From positions 2,596-41,006 of the forward strand of contig DFZN01000015.1 in NCBI GenBank assembly GCA_002382735.1: DNA of 38,411 nucleotides, in the 5' to 3' direction. The position numbers and the translations under genes were made by a program. A model generated the notes under the pieces. The model worked only from the letters and a program-made list of their open reading frames with translations, was not told the DNA's origin and searched no databases. Position 1 is the first letter of the stretch; the number at the start of each line of letters is the position of its first letter. Positions 25,513 through 35,483 of the stretch are shown piece by piece. The stretch comes from a bacterium UBP11_UBA4055 (GTDB lineage Bacteria > UBA4055).

Positions 25513-26643
25513 TTATTTCACCTCATTCGTTGCAGTTACTTTATAGAATTTTTTTGTATCTGAAACAGGAGCTGTCCACTGGGTTCCGATCAGAGTTCCC
25601 GTGGAATCAATCGAAAAAGTTCCGTAAGGATCATCTGACGAATAAATCTTGTAACCGGTGGCTCCGCTTACAGGATCCCATGTAAGCGTAATATTTGCGT
25701 CTGAAAATGAAGATGTAAAATTTACCGGTGCTGTCAGAGGTTCGGTAAAAGTTTCGAAATATATGTAATGTCTTTTGTAATTTATGTATGAATCTGATAC
25801 GCTGTCATAAATTTTTGTCTGTGTATCATAAAGGTCGCCGTTCGCGTTATAATATAAATTATCGGTCTGACTGTTTATCCAGTAGCCCCACGACCATACA
25901 TTTCTATTCTCGAACGAAGGATCATACGAAGCATTCAGAGTTCTTGTTTTCTTATTTTGAAAAATCCATACGGTATTCTTATATATCTCATTTATTCCTG
26001 TCCCCGTGCTTCCGTCATAAGTCCAGAGAGTTCTTTCTTTGTCTGTCCAGTTGGATTGATCGTATGTTACTTGTTTTAGTTCTGAAGTTATTCTATCAAA
26101 TTGATCATATTCGAAAGTGGTTCTGTACTGATAATTAAACCATTTTGAAGGCTCTCCGCCTTCTTTAAAGACAGAATAGTCGGAAACTTCATCAATTACA
26201 GTTATTTTGTCACCCTCGTAAGTGTATGTGTAAGTAATTGTTTCTTCCTCCCCGCCCCCGATGCTGTTGTAGTAGTTATTATAGATGTATGCTGTTTTAG
26301 TATCGCCAAGGTCATATTTATACGTATAGCTCCAATGTCCCCATTCCTTATAACCCTCCCATGAGTAATAGTATCTTAGAGTATAATAATCTGTATAATC
26401 AGTTCGGTTGTAAGTCGTTGTGCCTGTTATAACGCCTGAAGAATTGTATGTATATCTGACCATCTGCGTCACAGTACCAAGGCTGTCAAGAACATAGTCG
26501 TCATACTGGCTTACAACCCAGGATGATCCGTTCCAGTTGAACCATCTTTCGCCTGTAATTTTTACAGATTTAGTGGCAGCACCCTGACTGAAAAGATATA
26601 CTGAAAATAGCAAGATTGCGGTTAGAATTATATTGTTTTTCAT
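25513..26643 (-). CDS. Secreted protein with YD-like repeats and C-terminal fibronectin type III domain
   Basis: This 376-residue protein begins with a signal peptide (NIILTAILLFSVYLFSQGAA). The middle is unusually rich in Tyr, Trp, Thr and Asp, with strand-like units such as YTYNSSGVITGTTTYNRTDY, TTFEYDQFDRIT and LYYNANGDLYDTQTKIYD, reminiscent of YD/RHS-type repeats. Residues about 297-376 form a fibronectin-III-like domain (ANITLTWDPVSGATGYKIYS ... KKFYKVTATNEVK). There is no anchor or type IX-style sorting domain. GGAG stands six bases before the ATG, and a near-perfect promoter lies upstream, so this gene and the propeller after it form their own unit. Molecular function not recognised. 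Confidence 0.7.
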   Translation of the reverse strand: MKNNIILTAILLFSVYLFSQGAATKSVKITGERWFNWNGSSWVVSQYDDYVLDSLGTVTQMVRYTYNSSGVITGTTTYNRTDYTDYYTLRYYYSWEGYKEWGHWSYTYKYDLGDTKTAYIYNNYYNSIGGGEEETITYTYTYEGDKITVIDEVSDYSVFKEGGEPSKWFNYQYRTTFEYDQFDRITSELKQVTYDQSNWTDKERTLWTYDGSTGTGINEIYKNTVWIFQNKKTRTLNASYDPSFENRNVWSWGYWINSQTDNLYYNANGDLYDTQTKIYDSVSDSYINYKRHYIYFETFTEPLTAPVNFTSSFSDANITLTWDPVSGATGYKIYSSDDPYGTFSIDSTGTLIGTQWTAPVSDTKKFYKVTATNEVK

Positions 26644-26666
26644 ATATTTCTCCTACTGTTAAGATT

Positions 26667-26695
26667 AATATAACTGTAGAATACATTGTTGTCAA
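26667..26695 (-). promoter_or_regulatory. Sigma70-type promoter for the secreted protein pair
   Basis: On the minus strand TTGACA (26695-26690), a 17-base spacer and TATATT (26672-26667) precede the fibronectin-III gene. The expected transcript starts about 17 bases before its ATG, just enough for the ribosome binding site GGAG. Confidence 0.72.
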
Positions 26696-26703
26696 TAATT
26701 AAG

Positions 26704-26811
26704 TCAATTATTTACAATCTTGAGGTAATAAAAGTTCTGACAGAACTTGCCGATCACAATATATCTTTTATGGCTCCGCCGTCCTCTTTTATGAGTATAG
26801 CGCATGGAATT
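26704..26811 (-). pseudogene. Decayed 3' end of an SGNH hydrolase gene
   Basis: The minus strand here reads NSMRYTHKRGRRSHKRYIVI GKF... to a stop at 26704-26706. It aligns without gaps to the C-terminal block of the SGNH gene at 21155 (NYWKATGRRGHWNHKGHIVI GKF...). The DNA agrees too: bases 26750-26794 and 21204-21248 match at about two thirds of positions, including an 11-base run (CCGATCACAAT). The His-block residues are lost, and no SGNH coding sequence remains upstream; an in-frame TAA lies just before it. It looks like the remnant of an older or duplicated gene, cut down to its last 35 codons. Confidence 0.6.
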
Positions 26812-26852
26812 GAATTATAACTTAACTCCAGTTTTACAAATATAACATGATG

Positions 26853-27491
26853 CTAAAATAATATTTGTTTCGCGGGATTTCCCATGACTTTTGAGTTAGG
26901 TTTAAGATTTGTCATCACTACGCTTCCAGGCGCGATATGCGAAAAATCTCCAATATTTCGTGTAGTTAATATTACCGCATTATTACCCACAAAAACACTT
27001 TTGCCGATCTTAATCTTTCCACTAATACCGCATTCAGAGCATATTGTGGTGTAGTCACCGATTTGAGCGTCGTAACCTATCGCTGACGCCATAATAGTTA
27101 CAAAATCGCCTATCTTGACATTTACGCTGACATAACAATTCGGATAAGCAATAAAACCTTCTCCTATCCTGGAATTTTCACAAACTACGGCTGAAGGGTG
27201 AATTATCGTCTCAAAAACCGCACCTTTTGATTTCAAAAGACTTACAGCCCTTTCTTTTTCCGCAGGATCGTGAAATGCACAGGCGAACACTTCATCACTA
27301 TTCGGTTTCCAATCTTGAATATTTCCGATGATGTCGTATTCGCAATCGTAACCGTCGAGTGATTTAATATTATCATCGATGAATCCTTTTATATATAAGG
27401 CCCTGTTTGGATAGGCAAAATTAAAATCTTTTACCCATTGCATAATCTCTCTACCAAGTCCTCCCGCACCAACAATTATAATTTTTCTCAA
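26853..27491 (-). CDS. NeuD/PglD-like hexapeptide-repeat acyltransferase
   Basis: This 212-residue protein has the two-part layout of sugar O/N-acyltransferases of the NeuD family. A small Rossmann-like N-terminal domain (MRKIIIVGAGGLGREIMQWV, about 1-80) is followed by a left-handed beta-helix (about 95-205) with hexapeptide turns such as SAVVCENSRIGEGF, DAQIGDYTTI, KIKIGKSVFVGNNAVI and GSVV, ending in GNPAKQI. The catalytic His normally found in the GHD turn is replaced by Tyr140 (IGYDAQIGD). It starts at TTG 27491, four bases after the ACP gene. It may transfer the acyl group made by the neighbouring KAS III/SDR/ACP genes to a sugar. Confidence 0.83.
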   Translation of the reverse strand: MRKIIIVGAGGLGREIMQWVKDFNFAYPNRALYIKGFIDDNIKSLDGYDCEYDIIGNIQDWKPNSDEVFACAFHDPAEKERAVSLLKSKGAVFETIIHPSAVVCENSRIGEGFIAYPNCYVSVNVKIGDFVTIMASAIGYDAQIGDYTTICSECGISGKIKIGKSVFVGNNAVILTTRNIGDFSHIAPGSVVMTNLKPNSKVMGNPAKQILF

Positions 27492-27495
27492 ATTT

Positions 27496-27714
27496 CTATT
27501 CCATAAAATCCAAAATATCTTTAACTGTTTTAAATTTTACTATTTGTTCGCCTGACAGTTTTTTCCCGAACTGTTCATCGCAGAGGACTATAAGTGAAAG
27601 AGCTGCCATCGAGTCCCAAACCGGGATTTCTTTTAGCGTAGTTTCTTCTTTTAAGTCTCCGCTCTCAAGTTCGAGCATGTCCTCAAGCAATGCGATCTTT
27701 TCAGTGTTAGTCAT
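27496..27714 (-). CDS. Acyl carrier protein
   Basis: This 72-residue acidic four-helix protein has the phosphopantetheine site Ser35 in VWDSMAAL (the family motif is DSL/DSM). The helix after it (LSLIVLCDEQFGKKL) and the C-terminal VKDILDFME are as in ACPs. AAGGAG lies seven bases before the ATG. It is unlike the housekeeping AcpP, whose motif is GADSLD, and resembles ACPs dedicated to special pathways. Lying between an SDR reductase and an acyltransferase, it should carry the acyl chain made by the KAS III enzymes. Confidence 0.88.
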   Translation of the reverse strand: MTNTEKIALLEDMLELESGDLKEETTLKEIPVWDSMAALSLIVLCDEQFGKKLSGEQIVKFKTVKDILDFME

Positions 27715-27749
27715 TTTCGACTCCTTTTTTTATTTTAACAGATTTCGTT

Positions 27750-28508
27750 TTATGATAGATAGCCGCCGTCAACTATCAATCCTGTACCAGTAATAAATTT
27801 TGATGCGTCACTCAGGAGAAATGCAATTGCATTGGCAGCATCGATCGGTTCTCCCATTCCGTAGTATTGATGAGAGAGAACATTTTTTTCAAAACTATCC
27901 TTGCCGACATTTTCCAGATAAAGATCATACATCTCAGTTTTTAGAAAACCAGGCAAGACAGAATTCACCCTTATCCTTTTAGTTGCTAATTCTTTAGCAA
28001 TTGATCTTATCGAGCTGTCCAATGCACCTTTTGATGCGCAATAAGCAGTTTTTGATTTATCTCCTTTCTTGCTCGCAGCAGAAGATACAACCACAATTGA
28101 AGTGTTCTCGTTATAGTTTCTTTTTTTTGAAATGGTCCTGGTAAGTTCTATAAAAGAGTAAAAATTTATCAACATGATTTCATGGATAAAATCGAAATTC
28201 GTCACTTGTAGCGGTCTCATATCACCGACACCAGCGCAGTGTGCCAAACCATCAGCCGGGCCCTGTTTTTCAACGATATTTTTTATCAATCCTTCTATAC
28301 CTGATATGTTTTTAAGATCAAACGGAAAGATGTTATGTCCTGTACCTTCGAGAACAGCTTTTACTAATTTTAGTTTGTCCTCTGACCTGGAGATCAAGGA
28401 TGCTTTAGCACCAAGCTTTGCAATTTGCTGAGCAGTCTCTTTTCCAATACCTGAAGACGCTCCTGTCACAATAATATGCTTACCTGTTAGGTCCATTGGG
28501 TTAATCAT
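27750..28508 (-). CDS. SDR-family oxidoreductase (FabG-like 3-oxoacyl-ACP reductase)
   Basis: This 252-residue classical short-chain dehydrogenase has the NAD(P) motif TGASSGIG (residues 15-22), the catalytic Ser142/143, Tyr156 and Lys160 (TAYCASKGALD), and the C-terminal FLLSDASKFITGTGLIVDGG. The usual NNAG reads HCAG. In a cluster with two KAS III genes and an ACP it most likely reduces the 3-oxoacyl group to 3-hydroxyacyl. The start ATG 28508 has GGAG nine bases upstream within the end of the KAS III gene; the two overlap by eight bases. Confidence 0.86.
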   Translation of the reverse strand: MINPMDLTGKHIIVTGASSGIGKETAQQIAKLGAKASLISRSEDKLKLVKAVLEGTGHNIFPFDLKNISGIEGLIKNIVEKQGPADGLAHCAGVGDMRPLQVTNFDFIHEIMLINFYSFIELTRTISKKRNYNENTSIVVVSSAASKKGDKSKTAYCASKGALDSSIRSIAKELATKRIRVNSVLPGFLKTEMYDLYLENVGKDSFEKNVLSHQYYGMGEPIDAANAIAFLLSDASKFITGTGLIVDGGYLS

Positions 28509-29589
28509 GTTTTACAGCTCCGTCTTTATAATATTCATCGGTCAATATTATTGGATAAATATCATTTGTATTTATCTCAGCAGTCACGACACCCCAAGAA
28601 AGTCCGATTCCAAATCCGGTCATCAGCACATTAACATTTTTATCACTTACATCTCCGTATTTGTCGGATAAAGTAAGCGGAATCGATGTTACGCTAGTAT
28701 TTCCATATCTGTCCATAGAGACAGGTACTTTCTCCATAGGTATCTTGCATCTTTTTGCCACCTGTTTAAGAATGTAGAGATTTGCCTGATGCATTATTAT
28801 ACTGTCATACTCTTCAGGGGTTGTTTTAGTATCTGTCATGAACTCATTTATAAGTTTGGGCACTTCTGAGATCGTGAAGTTAAAGACATCAGTTCCGTTC
28901 ATGTAAAGATCAAAATCAGACCTTAAATTACCGTCGGCCCATGATGTGCGCTCATGCGACGCGTCAACATTTCTGTATGCGCCGGCAGGAATAATTATAG
29001 CCTTGAACCCGTTACCGTCCGTCCTGAAAGTTGTGTCAATTGTTTTGTTGCTTGTATTTTTTTCCAGTAATGTTGCAGAACCGCCTTCACCAAATAGCAT
29101 ACATGCGGATTTATCTTCAGGCGCGTATGTTTTTGTGGATGTGTCGCCAACGAGCAGCAACGCAGACTCAATATTGCTTAATGACATCAGTGAAGATATA
29201 GACTGTAGTCCGTAAACATACCCGGAGCATCCGAGATTTATATCGAAAGTCAGGCAATCTTTTGAAAGTCCAAGTCTTTTATGCAGCACACAAGATGTTG
29301 CAGGAACAAAATAATCAGGTGTCTGTGTTACGAAGATCAATGCGCCGATCTTTTCAGTGTCATAATTTTTTTTCTGCAGAAGATGTTTGCCTGCTTCATA
29401 AGCAAGATCAGAGGCTGTCTGGTATCTTGAGGTATAGTGTCTTGAAACCACACCTGTCATTTGAGTAAACTTTTGAACTGCTTCAGCTCCGAATATCTTT
29501 GAGTATTTATCGGCTAAAACATCCTTTGCCGTCGGAACGGCGCATGCTATTCCGGCAATTCTTATGTTTTCAAACTTTGATCTGATCAT
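28501..29589 (-). CDS. 3-oxoacyl-ACP synthase III (KAS III / FabH-like), second of two
   Basis: This 362-residue thiolase-fold enzyme condenses an acyl-CoA starter with malonyl-ACP. The full triad is visible: Cys121 (DINLGCSGYVYGL), His267 (IIMHQANLYIL) and Asn297 (DRYGNTSVTSIP). The glycine-rich C-terminal GFGIGLSWG is present. It is longer than E. coli FabH (317 residues), owing to an N-terminal extension and a loop (about 200-225). GGAG precedes ATG 29589. It overlaps the SDR gene and lies 12 bases after a paralogous KAS III gene. A separate housekeeping FabH is presumably elsewhere. Confidence 0.88.
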   Translation of the reverse strand: MIRSKFENIRIAGIACAVPTAKDVLADKYSKIFGAEAVQKFTQMTGVVSRHYTSRYQTASDLAYEAGKHLLQKKNYDTEKIGALIFVTQTPDYFVPATSCVLHKRLGLSKDCLTFDINLGCSGYVYGLQSISSLMSLSNIESALLLVGDTSTKTYAPEDKSACMLFGEGGSATLLEKNTSNKTIDTTFRTDGNGFKAIIIPAGAYRNVDASHERTSWADGNLRSDFDLYMNGTDVFNFTISEVPKLINEFMTDTKTTPEEYDSIIMHQANLYILKQVAKRCKIPMEKVPVSMDRYGNTSVTSIPLTLSDKYGDVSDKNVNVLMTGFGIGLSWGVVTAEINTNDIYPIILTDEYYKDGAVKHD

Positions 29590-29601
29590 TTTTTCTCCAT
29601 T

Positions 29602-30603
29602 TCAATATGTTATTACAGTTGTACCCCATGATAATCCTACGCCAAAGCCGGATATCAATATCCTGTCGCCTTTTTTTAATCTGTTCATATCTTCCATTTG
29701 TTTTAAAGCAATTGGTATCGTTGCGGAAATCGTGTTTCCAGTATCTTTCATATTAAAGTAAAATTTATCTTCTGATATGCCAATCTTCTTTCTTAGAAAA
29801 TCCAACATGAATTTGTTTGCCTGGTGTAAAAGTACGACATCTATATCACTAATATCCAGATTATGTTTTTCCAAAACACTTTTTACGCTTTGAGGCACAA
29901 CTCTTATAGTGAAATTAAAAATATCAGTGCCTGCCATAAAAATATTTTCGTCTGATCTTATTGAGCCGTTATCTTCTTTTTCAATTTTAGTTTTTTCGGA
30001 GATCGGCATTCTTGCTCCTCCAGCCGGAATGATCAATCTGTCGTATCCGCTTCCGTCAGTACCGAGATCGAATTCTCCGATTTCGTGACCGTTTTCTGAA
30101 ATTAATGTTGCTGCAGCTCCGTCACCGAATATTGTTCTTGTGCTTTTATCGAGCGGGTGTATATGTTTTGAATAAGTCTCTGATGTCAGTAAAAGAATAT
30201 TTTTTGCTATTTTTGAATTAATTAAGCCCTTAGAAATTGCCAAACCGTAAATGAATGCAGAGCATCCCAGATTGAAATCAAAAGCTCCGCAGGATTGAGG
30301 TATTCCCAGTCTGTCTTGAATAATACAGGCCGTTGTTGGAAGTATATAGTCAGGAGCTTGAGTCGCTAAGATTACAAAATCGATCTCTTTTGGTGTTATA
30401 ATTCCAGTTTTAAAAAGGTTTTCTGATGCCTTTACTGCAAGATCAGACGCGGTTTCTGCTTCAGAAGCAATATGCCTGCTATCTATACCGGTTTTGCTGA
30501 ATATTTTCTCCGGCGTCCAGTCTTTATAAAGATTTGAAAGTTCTTCATTAGTAAGAACCGTTTCAGGTAAGTAGTATTCTATTGCTTTAATTCCGACAGG
30601 CAT
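29602..30603 (-). CDS. 3-oxoacyl-ACP synthase III (KAS III / FabH-like), first of two
   Basis: This 333-residue KAS III enzyme has a complete triad: Cys114 (DFNLGCSAFIYGL), His260 (LLHQANKFML) and Asn290 (KDTGNTISATIP), and ends with SGFGVGLSWGTTVI. The start is set at ATG 30603: GAGG at 30610-30613 lies six bases before it, and MPVGIKAIEYYLPE is the family's usual opening; the frame is open back to 30618. It is the first gene of the acyl module. It shares motifs and layout with the second KAS III but differs along most of its length, so the two probably act on different starters or at successive steps. Confidence 0.88.
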   Translation of the reverse strand: MPVGIKAIEYYLPETVLTNEELSNLYKDWTPEKIFSKTGIDSRHIASEAETASDLAVKASENLFKTGIITPKEIDFVILATQAPDYILPTTACIIQDRLGIPQSCGAFDFNLGCSAFIYGLAISKGLINSKIAKNILLLTSETYSKHIHPLDKSTRTIFGDGAAATLISENGHEIGEFDLGTDGSGYDRLIIPAGGARMPISEKTKIEKEDNGSIRSDENIFMAGTDIFNFTIRVVPQSVKSVLEKHNLDISDIDVVLLHQANKFMLDFLRKKIGISEDKFYFNMKDTGNTISATIPIALKQMEDMNRLKKGDRILISGFGVGLSWGTTVITY

Positions 30604-30622
30604 CAAACACCTCATCATTAAT

Positions 30623-30652
30623 AATTTATTTGACTATTGTTAAGAGCTGCAA
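30623..30652 (-). promoter_or_regulatory. Possible promoter of the acyl module
   Basis: On the minus strand TTGCAG (30652-30647), an 18-base spacer and TAAATT (30628-30623) lie just before the first KAS III gene, in the 209-base gap between it and the divergent GNAT gene. The match is moderate, and the predicted transcript start falls very close to the ribosome binding site. Confidence 0.33.
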
Positions 30653-30749
30653 TATAATTTCCTGAATTAACATGAGGAAATCGGACAATAATGTAAGTAT
30701 TTATTGGAGCAAAGTAAAGTAATTAATGCCAGCGGGATGTGAATAAATC

Positions 30750-30778
30750 TTGCTTTAATGCTTATGAAAATTTATATT
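30750..30778 (+). promoter_or_regulatory. Possible promoter of the GNAT-deacetylase pair
   Basis: TTGCTT (30750-30755), 17 bases, TATATT (30773-30778) precede the GNAT gene, whose ribosome binding site GAGGAAG follows about 20 bases later. The minus-10 and the spacing are good, the minus-35 fair. Confidence 0.45.
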
Positions 30779-30812
30779 TATTTTCGCTATCTGTTATAGA
30801 GGAAGTGCTGAT

Positions 30813-31826
30813 ATGAAAATCAGAAAAGCGACGGAAGAAGATATACAGGGTTTGATAGAATTTAATATTGAACATTTTCCAAAAAGTCAAGAGCATGAGA
30901 CAAAAGAATATTTTGAATACCGGTATTTAAGTAATCCCTATAAATCAGATCATTTTGGAGGTATAATTGTTGCGGAGGACGAGCATAAAAGAATATCAGG
31001 ACAAAACCTGCTTATGCCCAACAGATTCAAATTTAAAGGGAAAATATATTCTGGTTTCTGGGGAATGGATTATTTTGTACATGAAAGGGCACGAAAATCA
31101 CTTGCAGGATTATCAATAGGTATCGAGTGTATGAAAATCAAAAATCAATTCGGGCTCGGTTTATCATTACCTTCAGTCAAATTGCATTTAGCCTTGAAAG
31201 GTTTAATAATTGGGCGCGAAGCCAGATTTTACAGGATCAATAATTGCTTTTCTGCTTTAATGCAGTATGTATTTAATAGACAAAGAAAAATAATTACTTC
31301 TTCATTCCCAAATGCGATTGAATCATCTTCCGGAACATTTTTGAAAATATTAAATCCGGACGATGCCGAGATATCAAACCGCGGTTATCTTAATGAGGAT
31401 GTGTTAGAATTTTCGAGAGATCGCGAGTTTTTAAAATGGAGATTTTTTCATTATGAAGGCAAATATGCTTTTTATAAACATAATAAAAGCGAATCTTATT
31501 TTGTTGTAAGACCGATAACATGGAAGAAAATGAACTGTCTCTTGCTGGTCGATTACAGATTTGATCACAGAAACTACGAAATGTTTGACAGTATTTTATC
31601 GGCAGTAAAATATTTATCCAAAACAATGAAATTTACAGTTATACTTACCGGATGTTCTTTATCGGGTCTTTTTCCTGTGATGAGAAAAAATGGATTTAAA
31701 AGATTTGGTAATGATCTCATTGTTACAGTAAGTAAATTCTCGGACGATATTACTGAGTTCAAAACTGATAATGTGTCAGTAACATTTGCAGATTCTGATT
31801 CTGATTTTAACTATGGATCTAATTAA
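30813..31826 (+). CDS. GNAT-type acyltransferase of a polysaccharide cluster
   Basis: This 337-residue protein begins MKIRKATEEDIQGLIEFNIE, typical of GNAT (GCN5-like) N-acyltransferases, with a beta-strand and helix pattern over the first 150 residues (FGGIIVAEDEHKRISGQNLL, MDYFVHERARKSLAGLSIG). A second region (about 200-320) has strand-rich segments such as YFVVRPITWKKMNCLLLVDY, resembling the duplicated or FemAB-like GNATs found in glycan clusters. It is transcribed divergently from the KAS III/ACP genes and nine bases before a deacetylase, so it could attach the special acyl group to an amino sugar. That role is inferred. Confidence 0.68.
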   Translation: MKIRKATEEDIQGLIEFNIEHFPKSQEHETKEYFEYRYLSNPYKSDHFGGIIVAEDEHKRISGQNLLMPNRFKFKGKIYSGFWGMDYFVHERARKSLAGLSIGIECMKIKNQFGLGLSLPSVKLHLALKGLIIGREARFYRINNCFSALMQYVFNRQRKIITSSFPNAIESSSGTFLKILNPDDAEISNRGYLNEDVLEFSRDREFLKWRFFHYEGKYAFYKHNKSESYFVVRPITWKKMNCLLLVDYRFDHRNYEMFDSILSAVKYLSKTMKFTVILTGCSLSGLFPVMRKNGFKRFGNDLIVTVSKFSDDITEFKTDNVSVTFADSDSDFNYGSN

Positions 31827-31840
31827 TATGAGGGGTGAAC

Positions 31841-32752
31841 TTGAACAAGATCATAAATTTTCACGATGTCAATAAAATCGAATGGTTTGAAAGCGTTATT
31901 AAAATTCTAAAAGCTAAATATGAATTTATATCAGCTGAAGAAATCGGACTTTTTTTAGGAAGAAATAAAACTCTAAAAAACACATGTCATGTTACTGTGG
32001 ATGATGGGGATATTTCATTCTATGAAATCATATATCCCGTATTAAAAAAATATAAAATACCGGCTACGATCTTTGTTTCTCCTGAAGCTATTGTCAAAAG
32101 AAAAAATTTCTGGTTTCAGGAAATAAGAGGTTTTGGCAATAACGAACTTAGATCTATTATAGCGTCTTTTATAGGAATAAATGAAGAAAGAATTATGAAT
32201 TACCCTGTATCACATTTAATGAAAATGCTCAGAATTTCAGAAATCTGGCAGATAATTGAAATTTACGGTAAGAAATTTACGAACGGTCAGAAAGAATGTC
32301 AGAATATGACCGTCGACCAGCTTTTTGAGATTGAAAGAGAAGGACTTGTCGCTATTGGAGCTCATACTTTGACTCATCCGATTCTTTCAAATGAAAATGA
32401 CGATATTTGCGAAAATGAGATTTTAGGATCAATTAGGCAACTTGAAGAATTACTCAATCATAAAATAGATTATTTTGCTTACCCGAACGGAGTTCCTGAA
32501 ATTGATTTTGGAGATCGTGAAATACAAATATTATGCTCAGCAGATATAAAGTTAGCGTTTTCTACAGAGACAAAAAATTTAAACATCAATGATAATCCTC
32601 AAATGATTCCAAGATTCGGAATATCACACGGAAACCAAATTTTTGTTCAAGCCAAGTTGTTTATAGGGGAGTATTGGAATCTGTTTAGAAACATTAAAAA
32701 GAAAAGTGAGAAAAAAACGAGAAAAGAATTGAAAAGTATTATCGGTCGATAG
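31841..32752 (+). CDS. Polysaccharide deacetylase (NodB domain)
   Basis: This 303-residue carbohydrate esterase family 4 protein removes N- or O-acetyl groups from a sugar. The NodB motifs are present: TVDDGD (catalytic base Asp and metal Asp; usually TFDDG), HTLTH (metal His pair), and FAYPNG. It has no signal peptide, so it should act in the cytoplasm on a lipid-linked intermediate, unlike secreted chitin or peptidoglycan deacetylases. The likely start is TTG 31841, five bases after AGGGG; GTG 31835 is part of that element. It lies close behind the GNAT gene, and together they could exchange an acetyl for another acyl group. Confidence 0.82.
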   Translation: MNKIINFHDVNKIEWFESVIKILKAKYEFISAEEIGLFLGRNKTLKNTCHVTVDDGDISFYEIIYPVLKKYKIPATIFVSPEAIVKRKNFWFQEIRGFGNNELRSIIASFIGINEERIMNYPVSHLMKMLRISEIWQIIEIYGKKFTNGQKECQNMTVDQLFEIEREGLVAIGAHTLTHPILSNENDDICENEILGSIRQLEELLNHKIDYFAYPNGVPEIDFGDREIQILCSADIKLAFSTETKNLNINDNPQMIPRFGISHGNQIFVQAKLFIGEYWNLFRNIKKKSEKKTRKELKSIIGR

Positions 32753-32786
32753 CGTGCTAATGCTCCAGTTATAAAAATAATTCTTT

Positions 32787-32815
32787 TTGCAAAAACATGA
32801 TGTCAGTATTATATT
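32787..32815 (+). promoter_or_regulatory. Promoter for the phase-variable surface gene
   Basis: TTGCAA (32787-32792), a 17-base spacer and TATATT (32810-32815) read toward the small open frame at 32844 and the repeat-containing gene. The predicted transcript starts near 32822. It is the only good promoter match in the 197 bases after the deacetylase. Confidence 0.6.
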
Positions 32816-32843
32816 GTAAGAGTAACAAAGCGGAAGGGATATT

Positions 32844-32912
32844 ATGAAGAACAAATTTAAATTAGGATTGATGATCTTTCTGATGGGAAGAGCGTGCAAA
32901 GTAAAAAAATGA
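32844..32912 (+). CDS. Short open frame, possible leader peptide or lipoprotein-signal fragment
   Basis: This is a 22-codon frame, preceded by GGAAGGG five bases upstream of its ATG. The peptide has a basic start (MKNKFK), a hydrophobic centre (LGLMIFLMG) and RAC, then KVKK and a stop, which looks like a lipoprotein signal sequence stopped just after the lipobox cysteine. It stands between the promoter at 32787 and the repeat-containing gene. It could be a leader peptide, or the remains of a small lipoprotein gene; small entericidin-like lipoproteins have this shape. No function is claimed. Confidence 0.35.
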   Translation: MKNKFKLGLMIFLMGRACKVKK

Positions 32913-32932
32913 TGCTGCTAAAGTAAAAAAAT
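32898..32932 (+). repeat. Pair of 13-base direct repeats
   Basis: AAAGTAAAAAAAT occurs at 32898-32910 and again at 32920-32932. The first copy covers the end of the short open frame; the second lies just ahead of the ribosome binding site of the next gene. Confidence 0.7.
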
Positions 32933-32938
32933 AATCTT

Positions 32939-32942
32939 GGAG
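32939..32942 (+). promoter_or_regulatory. Ribosome binding site for the ATG at 32950
   Basis: GGAG is placed seven bases before ATG 32950. It marks the probable translation start of the surface protein, in a frame that the tetranucleotide tract separates from the body of the gene. Confidence 0.65.
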
Positions 32943-32949
32943 CATAAAG

Positions 32950-35479
<2,530 letters not shown>

Positions 35480-35483
<4 letters not shown>

